Shown: piece by piece, positions 11,301 to 24,500 of the stretch
Layout: each line of letters starts with the position of its first letter
Position numbering within the stretch: position 1 is the stretch's first letter
Assembly (NCBI RefSeq): GCF_000003815.2
Contig: NC_049985.1
Coordinates: 11,269,710 to 11,333,709, forward strand
Length of the DNA: 64,000 bases
Direction: 5' to 3'
Origin: Branchiostoma floridae
Taxonomy: Eukaryota; Chordata; Leptocardii; Amphioxiformes; Branchiostomatidae
Made by a program: the position numbers and the translations under genes
The notes under the pieces: model-generated
Told to the model about the DNA's origin: nothing
Database searches by the model: none
What the model saw: the letters and a program-made list of their open reading frames with translations, nothing else

Positions 11301-12515
11301 CGCGTTTCCGCGACAATTTCCTTTATTTTCAGTCTTCCATGATGAACATTCGCGTAAGTAGCAATGCAGACTTGTCCTTAACCGTAAAGTTTACGTTTTG
11401 CTACTTTCCTAGGTATCAAGTCTTGTAGTGATTTGCATAACAGTACGTGTGGAAAGTGCCACTTCTAGCCGGACTTCATTTTGCAGAACTGACGCTTACG
11501 CAACATTTTGAAACGTTGCTAAACGTCGTATGCTACGTATGATGAGCACAGTACACAGTTTCCTAGGTTTTGCACTTTCTATAATGGCCTTGAACACGAC
11601 CCTCGTACAGCAGTTATCTAATTATAACAGGGCCCGATCGCAACATATATTTGCGAAAATTATAGACAATTCTCGTAATACGAAGAACAAAGTTCCGCCG
11701 GGGCCTTGTCCGTTAGGACAAAATGTAGTATCATAATTCATATTCATACACAAGACGAGCCCCACTACACTAGTGTTCACGTTACTCTAGATATGAATAC
11801 ATCAATGACAAGAAAGGTGATTTTTCTATATCTACAACTATCGAAATTAATCTTACATTCTAGAAAAATAATTTGATGCCCCCAAAAGTCATTTGTAAAA
11901 AAAGTTTGAAAACAAAAGTTCATGTTAAGTTTCCTGTATGTTTTGTTTAATCCTAGTTCACCAATATATGCAAACAAGGCTTTGTTTAACATTACATGAA
12001 TCCAGAAATTGACTATCCTTCCACTGTTTGGTACATTTACTAAGTACATAACTGAAAGGTCAAAACAACATCTCCTGACCTAGCAGCTTCTTCCATTTAT
12101 GTCATGAACTGAAATGTCTTAAGTGATGACAATAAGATTCTATTTTTTTCTGTCGGCCTTGGAGTAGACCTTTTAATTTATACTTCTTGCCAGTTTACAG
12201 TTATGAAACGTTTAGGGGTGTTTGGTGTAGTTACACCATTTCCACCTCACATACTGTCACTCTACTGTATTCAAATGATATGATCACACAACAACACAAA
12301 CATACAGACACGCTGAAAACTAGCCTCTACCAGGCTCCGTGGTTTGATGGTCTAATTGTCGAAATTGGACAAATAGAGTCAATAGTACGCTAGGGGAGTC
12401 AGCCGGCAGAGTAGGTCCATTTTTCAAACCACGAGCCTGTGCGCACTCGGCATCGTCTTTGTAGTCGACTAATCGCTATCTAATAGGTGCGAAGTGGTTA
12501 AATTACCCTTTTATG
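11300..12515. other. Probable 5' intron of the RNF14 gene, no exon recognised
   Basis: The RWD domain expected at the N-terminus of RNF14 was sought here and not seen on the plus strand. It may lie in the gap that follows. Short open frames (11530-11736, 12187-12393) have no recognisable domains. Confidence 0.4.
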
Positions 12516-12615
12516 NNNNNNNNNNNNNNNNNNNNNNNNNNNNNNNNNNNNNNNNNNNNNNNNNNNNNNNNNNNNNNNNNNNNNNNNNNNNNNNNNNNNN
12601 NNNNNNNNNNNNNNN
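12516..12615. other. Assembly gap (100 N)
   Basis: 100 N immediately before the first recognisable RNF14 exon. It probably hides the start of that exon and perhaps the RWD-coding exons. Confidence 0.98.
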
Positions 12616-15600
12616 AGGAGAAGAAGGAGGGTGGTGAAGAAATCCACAAGAAATTTGGCCATGGTGGTAGAGACAACTTTTGGAGAGGGGCACGGGGTAG
12701 GGAAAGGGGTCGGGGGAGGGGCACAGGTAGGGGTAGACACCAACCTGGACAGTCAGCTGGAGAATGGAAAGGCTACCAGAAGTATGGCAGAAGTGAAAGA
12801 AATGATGAGTATGGCAAATATAAGGGGAGAACCAGGGAATGGAAGGATGAAGAAAAGAGAAGGAAGAATACACCACATGAAGACAATAGGTATAAAACAC
12901 AAAGACAAGGAAGGGGTGGCCATAAGAATTCTCGGGAAAGGAAATGGCAAGAAGAAGAGGAAAGAACTGATCTAAGGACTAGAGAAAATCAACAAACCGA
13001 CCACAAATATGGTAACAAGGCTGATAACACCATAGGTACTGATAAAAATGAACCAGACTCACCAGTGACTTTGATAGACATGCCTGATGAAGAGAATGAA
13101 AGAGAGACAACTAAAGAGGTTGGAGACCTGAGAGCGATCCAAGACCTTGCCTCTCCATCCCTGCTGGTGCCAGCTCTTGTTGAGTATGACCAGGAGAGGA
13201 GACAGCACATGTTCAACACCACCATGTACAACTGTAACGTGTGCTTTGGTGAGAAGCTCGGGGCAGACTGCATCGGCTTTAAGGGCTGCGACCATGTGTA
13301 CTGTAAAGAGTGCATGAAAGGCTACTTCCAGGTAAGACGACTTCTTTAGAAAGCTCAAGTCATTTGGGGTTATGGAAAGGTCATAGACTTGTTGCTACAG
13401 TTGTATAAAGGGCACTCAGAAAGTGGTGGGCCTTTCTAGGATGGAATTGGTAAAAGACTTTTGGTCATGACTATAGAATACTTCTACAAAGTCTTATCTG
13501 TATCCATCAAATTTCAAATTCATCAAATAGCATCATCTTCGATATTGTATTTGAACATCAATAGGTGATTCCTCTTTTTAAGACTGCACTGAACTTGCAA
13601 TGCCTATTGCATTTACTAACTTTATATTAGAAAATGACACCTTGTGTAATAAATGTTTTGGATCCCAGGTGCAGATATCAGAGGGGAATGTGCAATGTCT
13701 GCAGTGTCCAGAACCTAAGTGTGAATCACAGGCACTTCCTTCTCAGGTCAGTAGGGGTTCTTATTCTCATGTTTTCCAGATACATGTTACAATGCTCTCA
13801 ATATAATCTACATGAAGTGCTACTATTACAGCAACAGTAATAATAGTGGATGTACATGCATAGTGTCCTCTTCACATTCAATTGGGCACATGGCATTTTA
13901 TATATCTGCAGTGTCTGTGGAAGTGGTAGTTTTGCACTGTCAGACAGATACACAGGTTTGATTACTGATGTACTCTCCAGGTGCAGGAGTTTGTTGGAGG
14001 AGAGTTGTTTGCCCGCTGTGTGGTAGTTTTATACTGTAACAGACAGATATACAGGTTTGATCACTGATGTTGTTCCCCTACAGGTGCAGGAGCTTGTTGG
14101 AGGAGAGTTGTTTGCTCTCTGTGTGGTAGTCTTATACTGTAAGAGACAGATACACAGGTTTGATCACTGATGTTGTTACACTCCAGGTGCAGGAGCTTGT
14201 TGGAGGAGAGTTGTTTGCTCTCTGTGTGGTAGTCTTATACTGTAAGAGACAGATACACAGGTTTGATTACTGATGTACTCTCCAGGTGCAGGAGTTTGTT
14301 GGAGGAGAGTTGTTTGCTCTCTGTGTGGTAGAGTCTTATACTGTAACAGACAGATACACAGGTTTGATCACTGATGTTGTTCCCCTACAGGTGCAGGAGC
14401 TTGTTGGAGGAGAGTTGTTTGCTCTCTGTGTGGTAGTCTTATACTGTAAGAGACAGATACACAGGTTTGATTACTGATGTTGTTACACTCCAGGTGCAGG
14501 AGCTTGTTGGAGGAGAGTTGTTTGCCCGCTGTGTGGTAGAGTCTTATACTGTAAGAGACAGATACACAGGTTTGATCACTGATGTTATTATGTACTCTCC
14601 AGGTGCAGGAGTTTGTTGGAGGAGAGTTGTTTGCTCTCTGTGTGGTAGAGTCTTATACTGTAAGAGACAGATACACAGGTTTGATTACTGATGTTGTTAC
14701 ACTCCAGGTGCAGGAGCTTGTTGGAGGAGAGTTGTTTGCCCGCTGTGTGGTAGAGTCTTATACTGTAAGAGACAGATACACAGGTTTGATCACTGATGTT
14801 ATTATGTACTCTCCAGGTGCAGGAGCTTGTTGGAGGAGAGTTGTTTGCCCGCTGTGTGGTAGAGTCTTATACTGTAAGAGACAGATACACAGGTTTGATC
14901 ACTGATGTTATTATGTGCTCTCCAGGTGCAGGAGCTTGTTGGAGGAGAGTTGTTTGCTCGCTGTGTGGTAGTTTTATACTGTAAGAGACAGATACACAGG
15001 TTTGATCACTGATGTTGTTCCCCTACAGGTGCAGGAGCTTGTTGGAGGAGAGTTGTTTGCTCTCTGTGTGGTAGTTTTATACTGTAAGAGACAGATACAC
15101 AGGTTTGATCACAGATGTTGTTACACTCCAGGTGCAGGAGCTTGTTGGAGGAGAGTTGTTTGCTCGCTATGACCGGCTCCTGCTCCAGTCCAGTCTGGAG
15201 GGGATGGCGGACGTCGTGTATTGCCCGCGCAAGTCGTGCCAGTGTCCCGTCATGCTGGAACCCGACAGCAAGATGGCGGGATGTACGGCGTGTGGGTACA
15301 CCTTCTGTACGCTCTGCAAGCTGGCGTACCATGGTGTGTCACCGTGCAGAATCAAACCAGGTGTGATTGTTTGTTTGTTTCTTTTCCATAACTGATAAAC
15401 AGCCTTCAGACATAAGACATCAGTTTTGTACAGTATGTTCAAGCTGCATGAGTTCAGACTGTAAGGTTTGCTCTACTCAAAGATGGAACCTCCAGCTTTA
15501 CATTCTATCTTAAAGAAAGTCCCTAATTGAAGCTAGGTACTCAATTTCATCCAAGTCAAGTAAGGAAAAAGGTGTTGAGGGCCTCTGGTAATGGCACAAC

Positions 15601-16634
15601 TTTTGGAGCCCACTAGGGATTCAAATCCAACACCTTTACTTTAGATTTTTCACCAGCAGCCTTAACCACAAGATCACCATGCCACTTCTGTTTCCATCTG
15701 GCAGTGCTTACTCCTTGTTTAGGCATAGAGGAGAAATGTCGACCTGACTGAACTTGACACTAAGCACAATGTCACACTATTTAGGAAGGAGCTCTTACAT
15801 TCTTTTTGTAACTCAATATTTCATTGCACTTTCAGATGACCTACGAAAGCTGCGTGAGGAATATCTGGCAGCCAGTGATGAAGGAAAGAAGTTTCTGGAG
15901 AAGCGTTACGGAAAGAAGTCCATTAAACAGGCCCTGGAGGAGACCTTCAGCGAGGAGTGGCTGAAGAAGTATGCCAAGGAGTGTCCTCAGTGTGGGACAC
16001 ACATACAGGTTGGTCACTTGGGCTTACTTAATATGCAAATTAGACTATAAGGGTAGAAAGATACATTAAATTTTGTATTTCCCAAATATGCAAAATGCAG
16101 ATGTAAGGATATCTGTGGAAGGATTTGCATTTTTGTACTCTTTGCTCCAAACACTTGCCTCAAGGTGTCTTGTACTGTCATGCATAGGTCAAATATCCCA
16201 AGTATTCTTCAATCCACTGGCATGTCTTTCTTAAAGCTTTATTCTTATAACTTGGTAAACCTACCTGTCAAAAGTATCTGCTCTTTTGAATTACTCCCAG
16301 TTGACTTAATGGCAATACAGTGTGTGAACAGTATTTAGTTTGGTTTGGTTTTATGCATTGCTGCGAGCAAAAAAGGATGCTTTTGATATTGAAAACACTT
16401 TGGTTCTATTTCTAGAAACTTGACGGCTGTAACAAGATGACTTGCATCAAGTGCCGTGCCTACTTCTGCTGGCTGTGTGGCATGATACTCCACCACAGCA
16501 ACCCTTACGGGCACTTCAACAAGCCTGGCTCCAAGTGTTTCAACCTGCTGTTCCAGGGGATGGAGGAGGGGGAGGGTGGGGAGGAGGAGTTTGAGGATGA
16601 GGAGGATGACTGGGATTGGATAGTGTTTGCATGA
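12616..16634 (+). CDS. RNF14: RBR E3 ubiquitin ligase, RNF14-type (5' part in gap)
   Basis: Exons: 12616-13331 (start in gap), 13669-13746, 15132-15360, 15836-16008, 16416-16634 (TGA). Phases agree at every junction. The product has an Arg/Gly/Glu/Lys-rich linker of about 180 residues, then RING1 (YNCNVCFGEKLG...CDHVYCKECMKGYF), an in-between-RING segment (ELFARYDRLLLQSSLEGMADVVYCP...CTACGYTFCTLCKLAYHGVSPC), and RING2 (CPQCGTHIQKLDGCNKMTC...CRAYFCWLCG). The DGCNKMTC segment holds the catalytic cysteine of RBR ligases, which accepts ubiquitin from the E2 before transfer. RNF14 proteins act on stalled ribosomes and transcription factors in vertebrates. The C-terminus is very acidic, ending DDWDWIVFA. 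The usual N-terminal RWD domain is not visible. The long intron 13747-15131 contains the cassette array described separately. Confidence 0.93.
13912..15131 (+). repeat. Array of 11 exon-like cassettes in RNF14 intron
   Basis: Eleven units, 99-109 bp apart, have pseudo-exons starting at 13981, 14084, 14187, 14286, 14391, 14494, 14603, 14708, 14817, 14926 and 15029; the real exon starts at 15132 with the same spacing. Each unit has an acceptor (CTCCAG or CCTACAG), then a near-copy of the first ~40 nt of the real exon, then GTGTGGTAG..TTATACT and GTAAGA or GTAACA, which reads as a donor. Pseudo-exons are 57 nt in the copies at 14286, 14494, 14603, 14708 and 14817, and 55 nt in the rest. The 57-nt form reads VQEFVGGELFALCVVESYT or close variants with no stop. 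A half-unit at 13912-13980 shows the likely ancestral intron edge. No evidence of splicing is available here. Confidence 0.92.
15573..15690 (-). repeat. tRNA-derived SINE, degraded
   Basis: Read on the minus strand, TGGCATGGTGATCTTGTGGT (A-box-like) near 15690-15665 is followed by GGATTTGAATCCC (B-box-like) near 15630-15613. The spacing fits a tRNA-like RNA polymerase III promoter, but the cloverleaf arms are poor. It lies in the RNF14 intron 15361-15835. Confidence 0.5.
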
Positions 16635-18505
16635 TTGACAGCTGATTTATTAACAGGAGTGGTCATGATTGGCTCGTGGTTTATGATTGACAGAAGAGTT
16701 TTACAATAGGAACGAGCCTTATAATGTTACAGATTCTTACTCAAAGAAAATAGCAACACTGTTTTTTGTTGAGAGCTAATTTTAGTTTACAAACAATTGA
16801 GAAATTTGTTTTGAATATAGTAAATATGTAGGACATAGGAATTTTCTTTATGACAACCAGTTTTTCTCACCTGCTGACGTTTCGATGTCTGTCAGACATC
16901 TTCCTCAGAGCTTCTAACTGGAGTTCTGCTTCTCGCCGCTATATTTATCCGATGTAGGTGGCGCTTTTGTGGCTGGTTGTGAAAAAGAAAATTCCTATGT
17001 CCTATGATCTACCAACCTGATGAAATTATTTTCGGAAGTAAATATGTACTTTGACGTAATCTGATATTTACAATGAACGACCCGACTGTTTTTTTGGGGG
17101 TAAAATAAGAATTATATATATTGTGCCTTTCCTGTTATCTTACATGTAATATCATTTGGTATGTAGCAAATTTTCCTTGTTGATCTTTTGGAATATTTAC
17201 AACTCTTCTATTATAGTGAGTGAATGAGTCTATAAATGTCAACACTGACTGTTAAATGTGTATATTTTAAACAGAATCTAAAGAAATCGCACGATAGTTT
17301 CAGAACATTGAATGATTGATAATAGAATTCACCAAACAAGTGCACTGACGGACATTATGTTGCAAACAGAATGAGTTTAAATGATATTTACAGTTTAAAA
17401 GGCTGGAATGTTAAGTTATGTACAATCATGTACATGAACCTTCTCGCTACTGCTTAAACTTGTAATCAAGAGAAATTTTGTGCTAAAAGGCAATATGAAG
17501 CGAAAAGCGATCACTAGCAGCTTTAATGATGTTTTTAGCAACTTTTAGATTCTTTTGGTTAAATTATATAATGCACAATGTTAATGGCTAAATGGCAATA
17601 TTTCTTGAAACCATTACAGTACTACAACATGTATATTGCAAATCAAGGCATCAACTGAAAGACAGAATAAACAAAAACTACTACAATTTACAAAGGGAAA
17701 GTCTTGCATTTATTTATTTTGTGGATGGAAACTTAATGATTAAAGACACCCTTCAAACTTTCTGGTAACCTATTGTCGGCTTACAGTCCTGACCTGATCT
17801 GGCCGTGATACAGCTAGGAAGAAGATTTTTAGATGAGTCGCCCCAAGTCCAACTGGTCCCAACAATTATTTACCAAATCATTCTGGGTTTTATACTTTCT
17901 TTGTTCACCGCAAAGAATACGAATATTTCCTATGAAGATGTGTTATTTTACACACTAATAAAGCATCATGACCGCACGTATCCCACACCCACCGTCAAAG
18001 CTTGGGGCGCCAGCAGGCCGACCCGCTATGCCAGCCTTCCCACTCGCTGTAGTTTCAAGCGACATCACGGCCCTCTGTGTAGTTAACCTGGTTGTTCAAT
18101 TCCCAAGGGAAAGCATAGTGCACAGTATGATCAACTACGATATTTGAATTCTACTTGAGATACTGTCAGGATTCACCTCAATTAATTCTATCCCCAAGAG
18201 AGATATAAAAAGGATATCTGTTGGTAATTCCCCTAAGTAGTTGCCTCTTAATGATCCACCTAAATTCGTGTAGGTGGTTTTCCCTGATCCTCAATTTTAC
18301 ACTTAAGTCTTACTGCATGCTACTGTATGCATGTTTTCTTGCCTACTGCATGCTACTGTATTCATGCCTACTGGTCATATGAAAATATTAACTGCATTCT
18401 CAATACAACATCACATCAATGACATGATACCTGATATACTAAAGTTGATTTGTAATATATACAAATTAATGTTGTGTGTGCATGTGTGTAAAGGTTTCCA
18501 AGAAG
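16635..18505. other. 3' region between convergent RNF14 and C2-protein genes
   Basis: Contains the likely 3' untranslated regions of RNF14 (plus) and of the C2 protein (minus). AATAAA-like signals occur on the plus strand near 17666. A repeat tail occupies about 16840-17030. No further exon was supported. Confidence 0.5.
16840..17035 (-). mobile_element. Dispersed element tail, related to 41130-41430
   Basis: Shares CGCTATAT...GATGTAGGTGGCGCTTTTG, AGAAGCAGAACTCCAG and the GATGTCTGACAGACATC hairpin with the plus-strand copy near 41130-41430. Both end near YATCAACCTGATG. The pattern of a coding-like tail followed by a short hairpin is common at 3' ends of Penelope-like or related retroelements; the class is inference. 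It inserts in the RNF14 3' flank. Confidence 0.5.
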
Positions 18506-21500
18506 TTAAGTCAAAGGATGCCACTGCTCCACATATGTCCCTGCATTGCAGAAGACCTCGGACCAATGCTGCAGCTCTGTGGTACCAAACTCCCACCCAA
18601 GGCTTACCTGGGGTGAAAAAAAAGGTAAAACATGTCACCATGCATATGAGTTGTTCATCCAACAGATTGTGTACAGTGCATGTGGGTGAAGAGTTTTAGG
18701 AAATCATTTCACATGTACTAACTAAAAGACAGAAACTCAAATCTTTTCATTGATCTATCATAATGGTTTAAATGTGACATGACAATCTACTAGCAATTTG
18801 CTGTAATTTAAGTTTTCTGCTAATGCTAAACTGGTAAAAAGAGCCAGAAGGGAAAAAAGTATAAGTTGACTTGATGCACAGATAAAGAATGATGTCATCC
18901 TATGGTTACATTTTGTTGCGTTTCCTTTTCTTACAAGAAAACAATTGTAGGTTGTTATAATGCCATCACCCATAAGTTAATGTTACACCTTGTTGTAAAC
19001 CAATAGACTAAATACAATGTATGTAACCTGAATACTGAATAATTGTATAATGTCTTATAACCTGACCTTTCCTACAGTGATATTTCTGTGCATAGTCTGT
19101 TTCTCCATGAGCTTGACTGTACAGGAGATGGTGGGCAGCTTGGGCAACATTCTGGACAGGTCAAAGTAGAGATGCTCCTCCCAGTGGGGGTCATCAGTGG
19201 TGGTGACGCAGGGCTGGGTCTTTCTCTTAGCCTTCCTCACATCATCACAGTACAGCTCCACTTTGACGTAAGTACCTTAAACATTGAATACATATATACA
19301 TTGTATATCAATAATTTCTATCTATTTGTGCTATATGAAATCAGACACTGAACTATTCAATGTGAAATATGAAAGATTGAAGTTCTTAACCCTGTACATA
19401 ACTGTTAATATGATTTGAACTTAATAATTTGAACATGAATTATGGTAATAGAACTCTCATTTATTGCCACAAAATGGTTATAGTCTGATGTTGTCACACA
19501 GAAGGCTACAAGTTGTCACAAAACGATTGATTAAGATTATCATGCGTAATATGGTGAGAATGGCACTTGGACAAGAGTTAAAGTACCCATAATTAGCATC
19601 ACTGACAAAAGAGCAGCAAAATTACACAAAATGTTGTCAAGAATCAAGAACAAAGATTGCACAGTCACTTGATACTGTACTTTCTTTGCACTGTGATCCT
19701 TACTTTGCTCCATTTCTTAGGGTTTTCAGAAGACGAGTTATTTCATGTAACACAAATTTGACACAAGATAGAACTCTTACTCCTTGGACCCTTGAGGTGT
19801 GGTGGCCTGGTGAGGTCCTGAGCCCTGAGGATCTGGAACACCAGTCGCTTTGCTGTCTGCATGTAACACACTGAAAACAGGAGCTCTCCTATCTCACTCT
19901 AGTTAGGGAAAAACAATAACAAGTTCAGAATTTTCATTGGAAAATGCAGAATGATACCAGCAATAAGTAACACCCCTTTGTTCCGACACCCCTAACCTTA
20001 CAGTTATAAAAAAATGGCCTGGTCCCCTTATAGAGATACAATGCCAAGAAACACTTCCAATGATACCAAGATTTAGCTACTAGCAGATATGTTAGGGTTC
20101 AGGTTAGGGTTAAACTATAAACATGCATATCTTGAGAACAAAGCATGATATTTATGTTACCTTCACAGAAGGTACATACTGTTTTTGCATCGTTTCTTCT
20201 TCTTCTTCTTCTTCTTTTCCGCACAAATAAAAAACATGAATATCTCCAAAACTAGACCTTGGAATATCTCGTAATTCAGCAAGCTGGTAGGTCTGCACAT
20301 AAGACACTGCACCTTGGTCATTTGGTCCCCCAAAGACACCAAAAAATGATTTTATGGGGCAAAAAAGGGTGAAAAAACTAGCAATTTTAACACAAAATCG
20401 AACTTTCGAGCCCCCATAGAACATTAGAACCACGTTCCAAGGACCCGAGGTCAACGACCGGTAGCTATGGAACCAGCCCGGGAGTTATGGAACATGGTGT
20501 TCGAACGAGGTCAACGACCGCCACTACGCAACACGGAAGTGTCCGCCCGTCAAATGATGACTTCATCTTGCTTTGGACGGCCTGAATTGAGGCAGAAGCC
20601 GTCCTCTGAATGATTTGTGGAATTCATTTTACCAAGAAGTAATAAATCGGATCAAGAAATTCACAGAGCTTTGACTTTATTTTGCCGAATATCGGCACCT
20701 TTTGCATACTAAGGTAACGTAAGGTTACCAGTTTACGTGCAGGACCAGTTTACGGTCACTTATTGGTGGATGCAGACTTCGAGGTCAATTGTAAAAAAGA
20801 AAATTCTCTTGAGTAGGAAAGAAGTACGTTTATATCATCTATGTGTCTTGCCTTATTTATCCTATAACTTTGCATCCAGCAAATCTCGTCTGAAAAGTCC
20901 GACAACAATTTACATTTACGCTTGAGCTTTAGAAAAATAACCTCATGGAGAAACACCCAACTGACCGTAAATTGGTCACCCTGGAAGAATTCTTGGCTGC
21001 AGACTTGTTTATTAAAGACGCTCGTACGGCGAGAAATCCTCAGAAGAAATATGATGCCACACAGAGCTTGACGCAGACCGACTTTGATGTCTTCCAATTA
21101 AGGACAGCTTTTCACTTCCCGACCTGCGCGCTTTCCATAAAACGGCATTATTAACAAATCGACCGTAAACTGGTAACCTTACGTTAGAATGAAATTGAGG
21201 GCAGGCAGAATGAAATTTAATGCCCCCAAAGTATAATGTGTCTCGGTTAAGGTCTATATCGAGTCAAATCTAAGCATTTGTTTCGATACTTTTCTTGATT
21301 TTGTTTAAGCTAAAGGTTTTGCTACCTGCACAAGTCAGTTGAACTCTGAGCCATCCAAACATTGTTCGGATTCTATGTTGTGTTTGAGTTACGTAGAATC
21401 GAGAACACACACGATGTGTAGTACGCCAGCACTCGTGCGTACACACGCGATAATTTGGTGAACAAACGCATTCAGAGCACTACTGCAATTTTCTCAGACA

Positions 21501-24500
21501 GGCCGACAACTGTGGTAACGTTACGTGTATGTGGTGATTTCTTTGGATGTCTCCTGACATGATAAGTAACTGGCATATAACGTTAATTAAATAAATAAAA
21601 ATGTAGCGAGACCTGTTCGTTTTTCAAGTTCATACATAGAGCTGCCGTCTAAATGAAACACGGATTGGTGTCACGGTTGTAGTTAACCGATTTTTGAGTC
21701 AACAAGAACATTTGAGCAAAAAAACAACAACACATGACTACGTTAGACGCAAGGTCACTGCGTGTTGCCGGCTGTTACATAAAAAAACATGCATAACGAT
21801 CGTCATGCAAACTCAAAGTTTTACGCCTGAGACATAAAGGTATGTGAAACACAAACGATGGACTTGATGAGTTTATTTCGCTATTAAACTGACCCGAGTG
21901 AACAAACACGATTAACTGCAGCGTGGAACGCCCTCCCCATGTTAGGTCACGGTCATTCCGTTCACCTTGTTGTTTATCATGCACGAGTAAGTTACCACAG
22001 CGCTGCGTTGGTCCCCAGCAAGCAAGTGGAGCACGGAAACGAAGTCTGGGTGAATTACAATAAATCTACTTACAGCTTTATACACGGTGGGAGTGGCCGG
22101 CACAGCACAAATCCCCAGGCACAAATCAGCATAAGCCAACGCGAAAGTTAAGTGTAGCAGAAACCTAACCCCTTGAAGTTTGCATGATTGACAGGCGGAC
22201 GGGTTTGAAGTGTACCGACTGCGGCACGTATTGATAATGAGGGCATAAACAAACTACGTACATCAAACGTAAATCAAAATTGTTTGCTAAAAATAAAAGA
22301 AATTTATGAAATATGAATTGCGGGCTCTGAAAAAATGATTGGGCCGTTCAAAATATGAATGAATTTACACAGATTGACTGTGACAGGAAGCATAGCGGAG
22401 ATGTGCTGCGTACTGTGAAGATCACTTACAGTGTGCAGGGGTAGCCATATCAATTTCTGCTCTGAGAGTGTCCGGCAACTGCAGGACGTGAACGAATATA
22501 ATAGATTTGTGGCAATTTTAGCGATTACGCTAATCAGCTGTTTCTGTGAATTTGTGCGATTTACAGTAGTTGGTAAGGCCCCCTTTCGAAATTTCCACTA
22601 GACGGCGATCGCGCTGCGCTCTTACTGCGACATAAACAGGGTATGTGTAAAATTCGATTTCACACTGGGTATATGGTTCATAGAAAACGTAAATGTGTGA
22701 CTGAGCATGCTGAGGAGAACCCTTCACGCTGCGTTGTAAAAGCGGCAAACTCTGTGAGACGTTTCAAGCTGTGAATGTACCTTCCGATTTTGTGCTACGC
22801 AGTGTGCCGTAACTTGGTACGCTTGTTTTAATTTTGCTCTCTTCAGAAGTTAGTCTTATTCAAGTAGATAGAAACGAGAATTCAATTCTATAATATTTGA
22901 CAATAAAATTGTGACTGTATGTACTTCTTGTCTCATGTAAGGCTGTATCTAGCACAATCTAGCTGATGTTTTCACGGGTAAAGGGACTAAATGCACTGTT
23001 TGCGATGGTCCGACTAAGAAAATCATTACGAAAAAAACAACACCGCCAACATCAACAAATCTCTGCCTACCTTTTGGGAAATATCTTCGACATCTTAATT
23101 TTCATAGACGGTCAGCCCAAATTTGGTGCAACATGATGACACCGGTAGATTCGGTCCATATTTTATAAGCAGTCAATTAAAGAATCAAAAGCACACCTAT
23201 TTGTCACGATTCATGTAGGGCCCCGCCCCCGTATAGAGCGCAAGCATATGAGGTCCGATCGGCTTACCGGAGACTATTTTGAAAGTACCTTATTTAATTT
23301 CACATATTGTTCGATTTTTTTTACTTCTATGGTAGCAACAACTGACAGTTAATCGGGGCCGGGAAAATGACAACAAAAACATCGGCGCTAGCACGATGCG
23401 ACTGACCAGAACATTAGGGGGAGGGGCGCGGCACCGACTGGGTTCGACCAGTCGCTTCTCGCTTCTCTCTCGCCGCCGGCGCGCGTTAGGAATTATCTTC
23501 AAAGTCAGCACCGTCCGCAAACATCCGCTGATTTTTTAGAGATTTTTGCAAAATTTGTCTATACTTACGCGCCGAGTTTGTTCGTCAACAATGACGGAAA
23601 GCGCAAAATTAAACTTATTCTTATGTTATCAACTGAACTTCGCGGCTCGCGTTCTGCACCAAGTCAGAGACAGAGAATATGAATTTCCCAAGTGATTCAA
23701 AGCTTTATTTTTTAAACATTTGAATACATATTGTTGAAGGAAGCCAGTTTTTTTTTTCCATGGCTCTCTCTCCGCAAGCCAAGAAATTTCTCCCTGGACC
23801 TCCCCAAGCCGAAAAAATTCATAGGCCTTGACGCTCCCGCAGACGACACGCTAAATGTCGTCGAGTAAACCCTGTTGACGACCGTCAGAAATGGATAACC
23901 TTTTTGGACAGACAGACTGCCCCTGTGGCTTGTAGCTATGGGGCTGTGATGAGATGATGATGAGAAACCCTGTTTGGAACAATATTGGACGTTGTGTTCA
24001 TTATTCAAGATGTATAACGTTACAGATAAAAAATCATCAAAATTTATTTGTACCTTCTTGCATGTCTTGACTTATCCTGTGTCAACATCTGCAACTTAAT
24101 CAGTTTACCCTTCCAGGTAGAAATGCTAGACTAAACCATGTGAAGGTAACATTCTGTATTTGCTTGCAAATATTACCTTTCTAGTTGAAAATGTTTTTCA
24201 GATTACAAATAGTACCTAATGCTCAGTTCACCTTTATCTGCTGGGTAACCTATATCCGTTGTTTTAAAAACAGGGCACATAACTGTTAGACATCAAGTCG
24301 ATGGACAGAAGTTCCAAACTGGAATATTTTCAAAATGTATTGTAATTTGAAACCACCGGCCATCGACTTGATAGTTGTAATCTCAAATATACTGTATCCT
24401 GATTTTTAAACAACAGATATAGGTTACCCCACGAATAGAGGTGAACTAGAGTTACCAACTAGTACATACCATGAGGAGATAGGTTAGGGTTAGGGTTAGG

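Noticed and set aside
14286-14984. Overlapping open frames repeating VGGELFA..VV, which look like small proteins
   Set aside because: They are read-through of the duplicated cassettes and introns in RNF14, not separate genes; each lacks its own start context.
22070-22139. Minus-strand frame with a signal-peptide-like start and a GTAAGT donor near 22070
   Set aside because: The C2-protein gene around it is complete and in phase without it, and no second exon could be joined to it.
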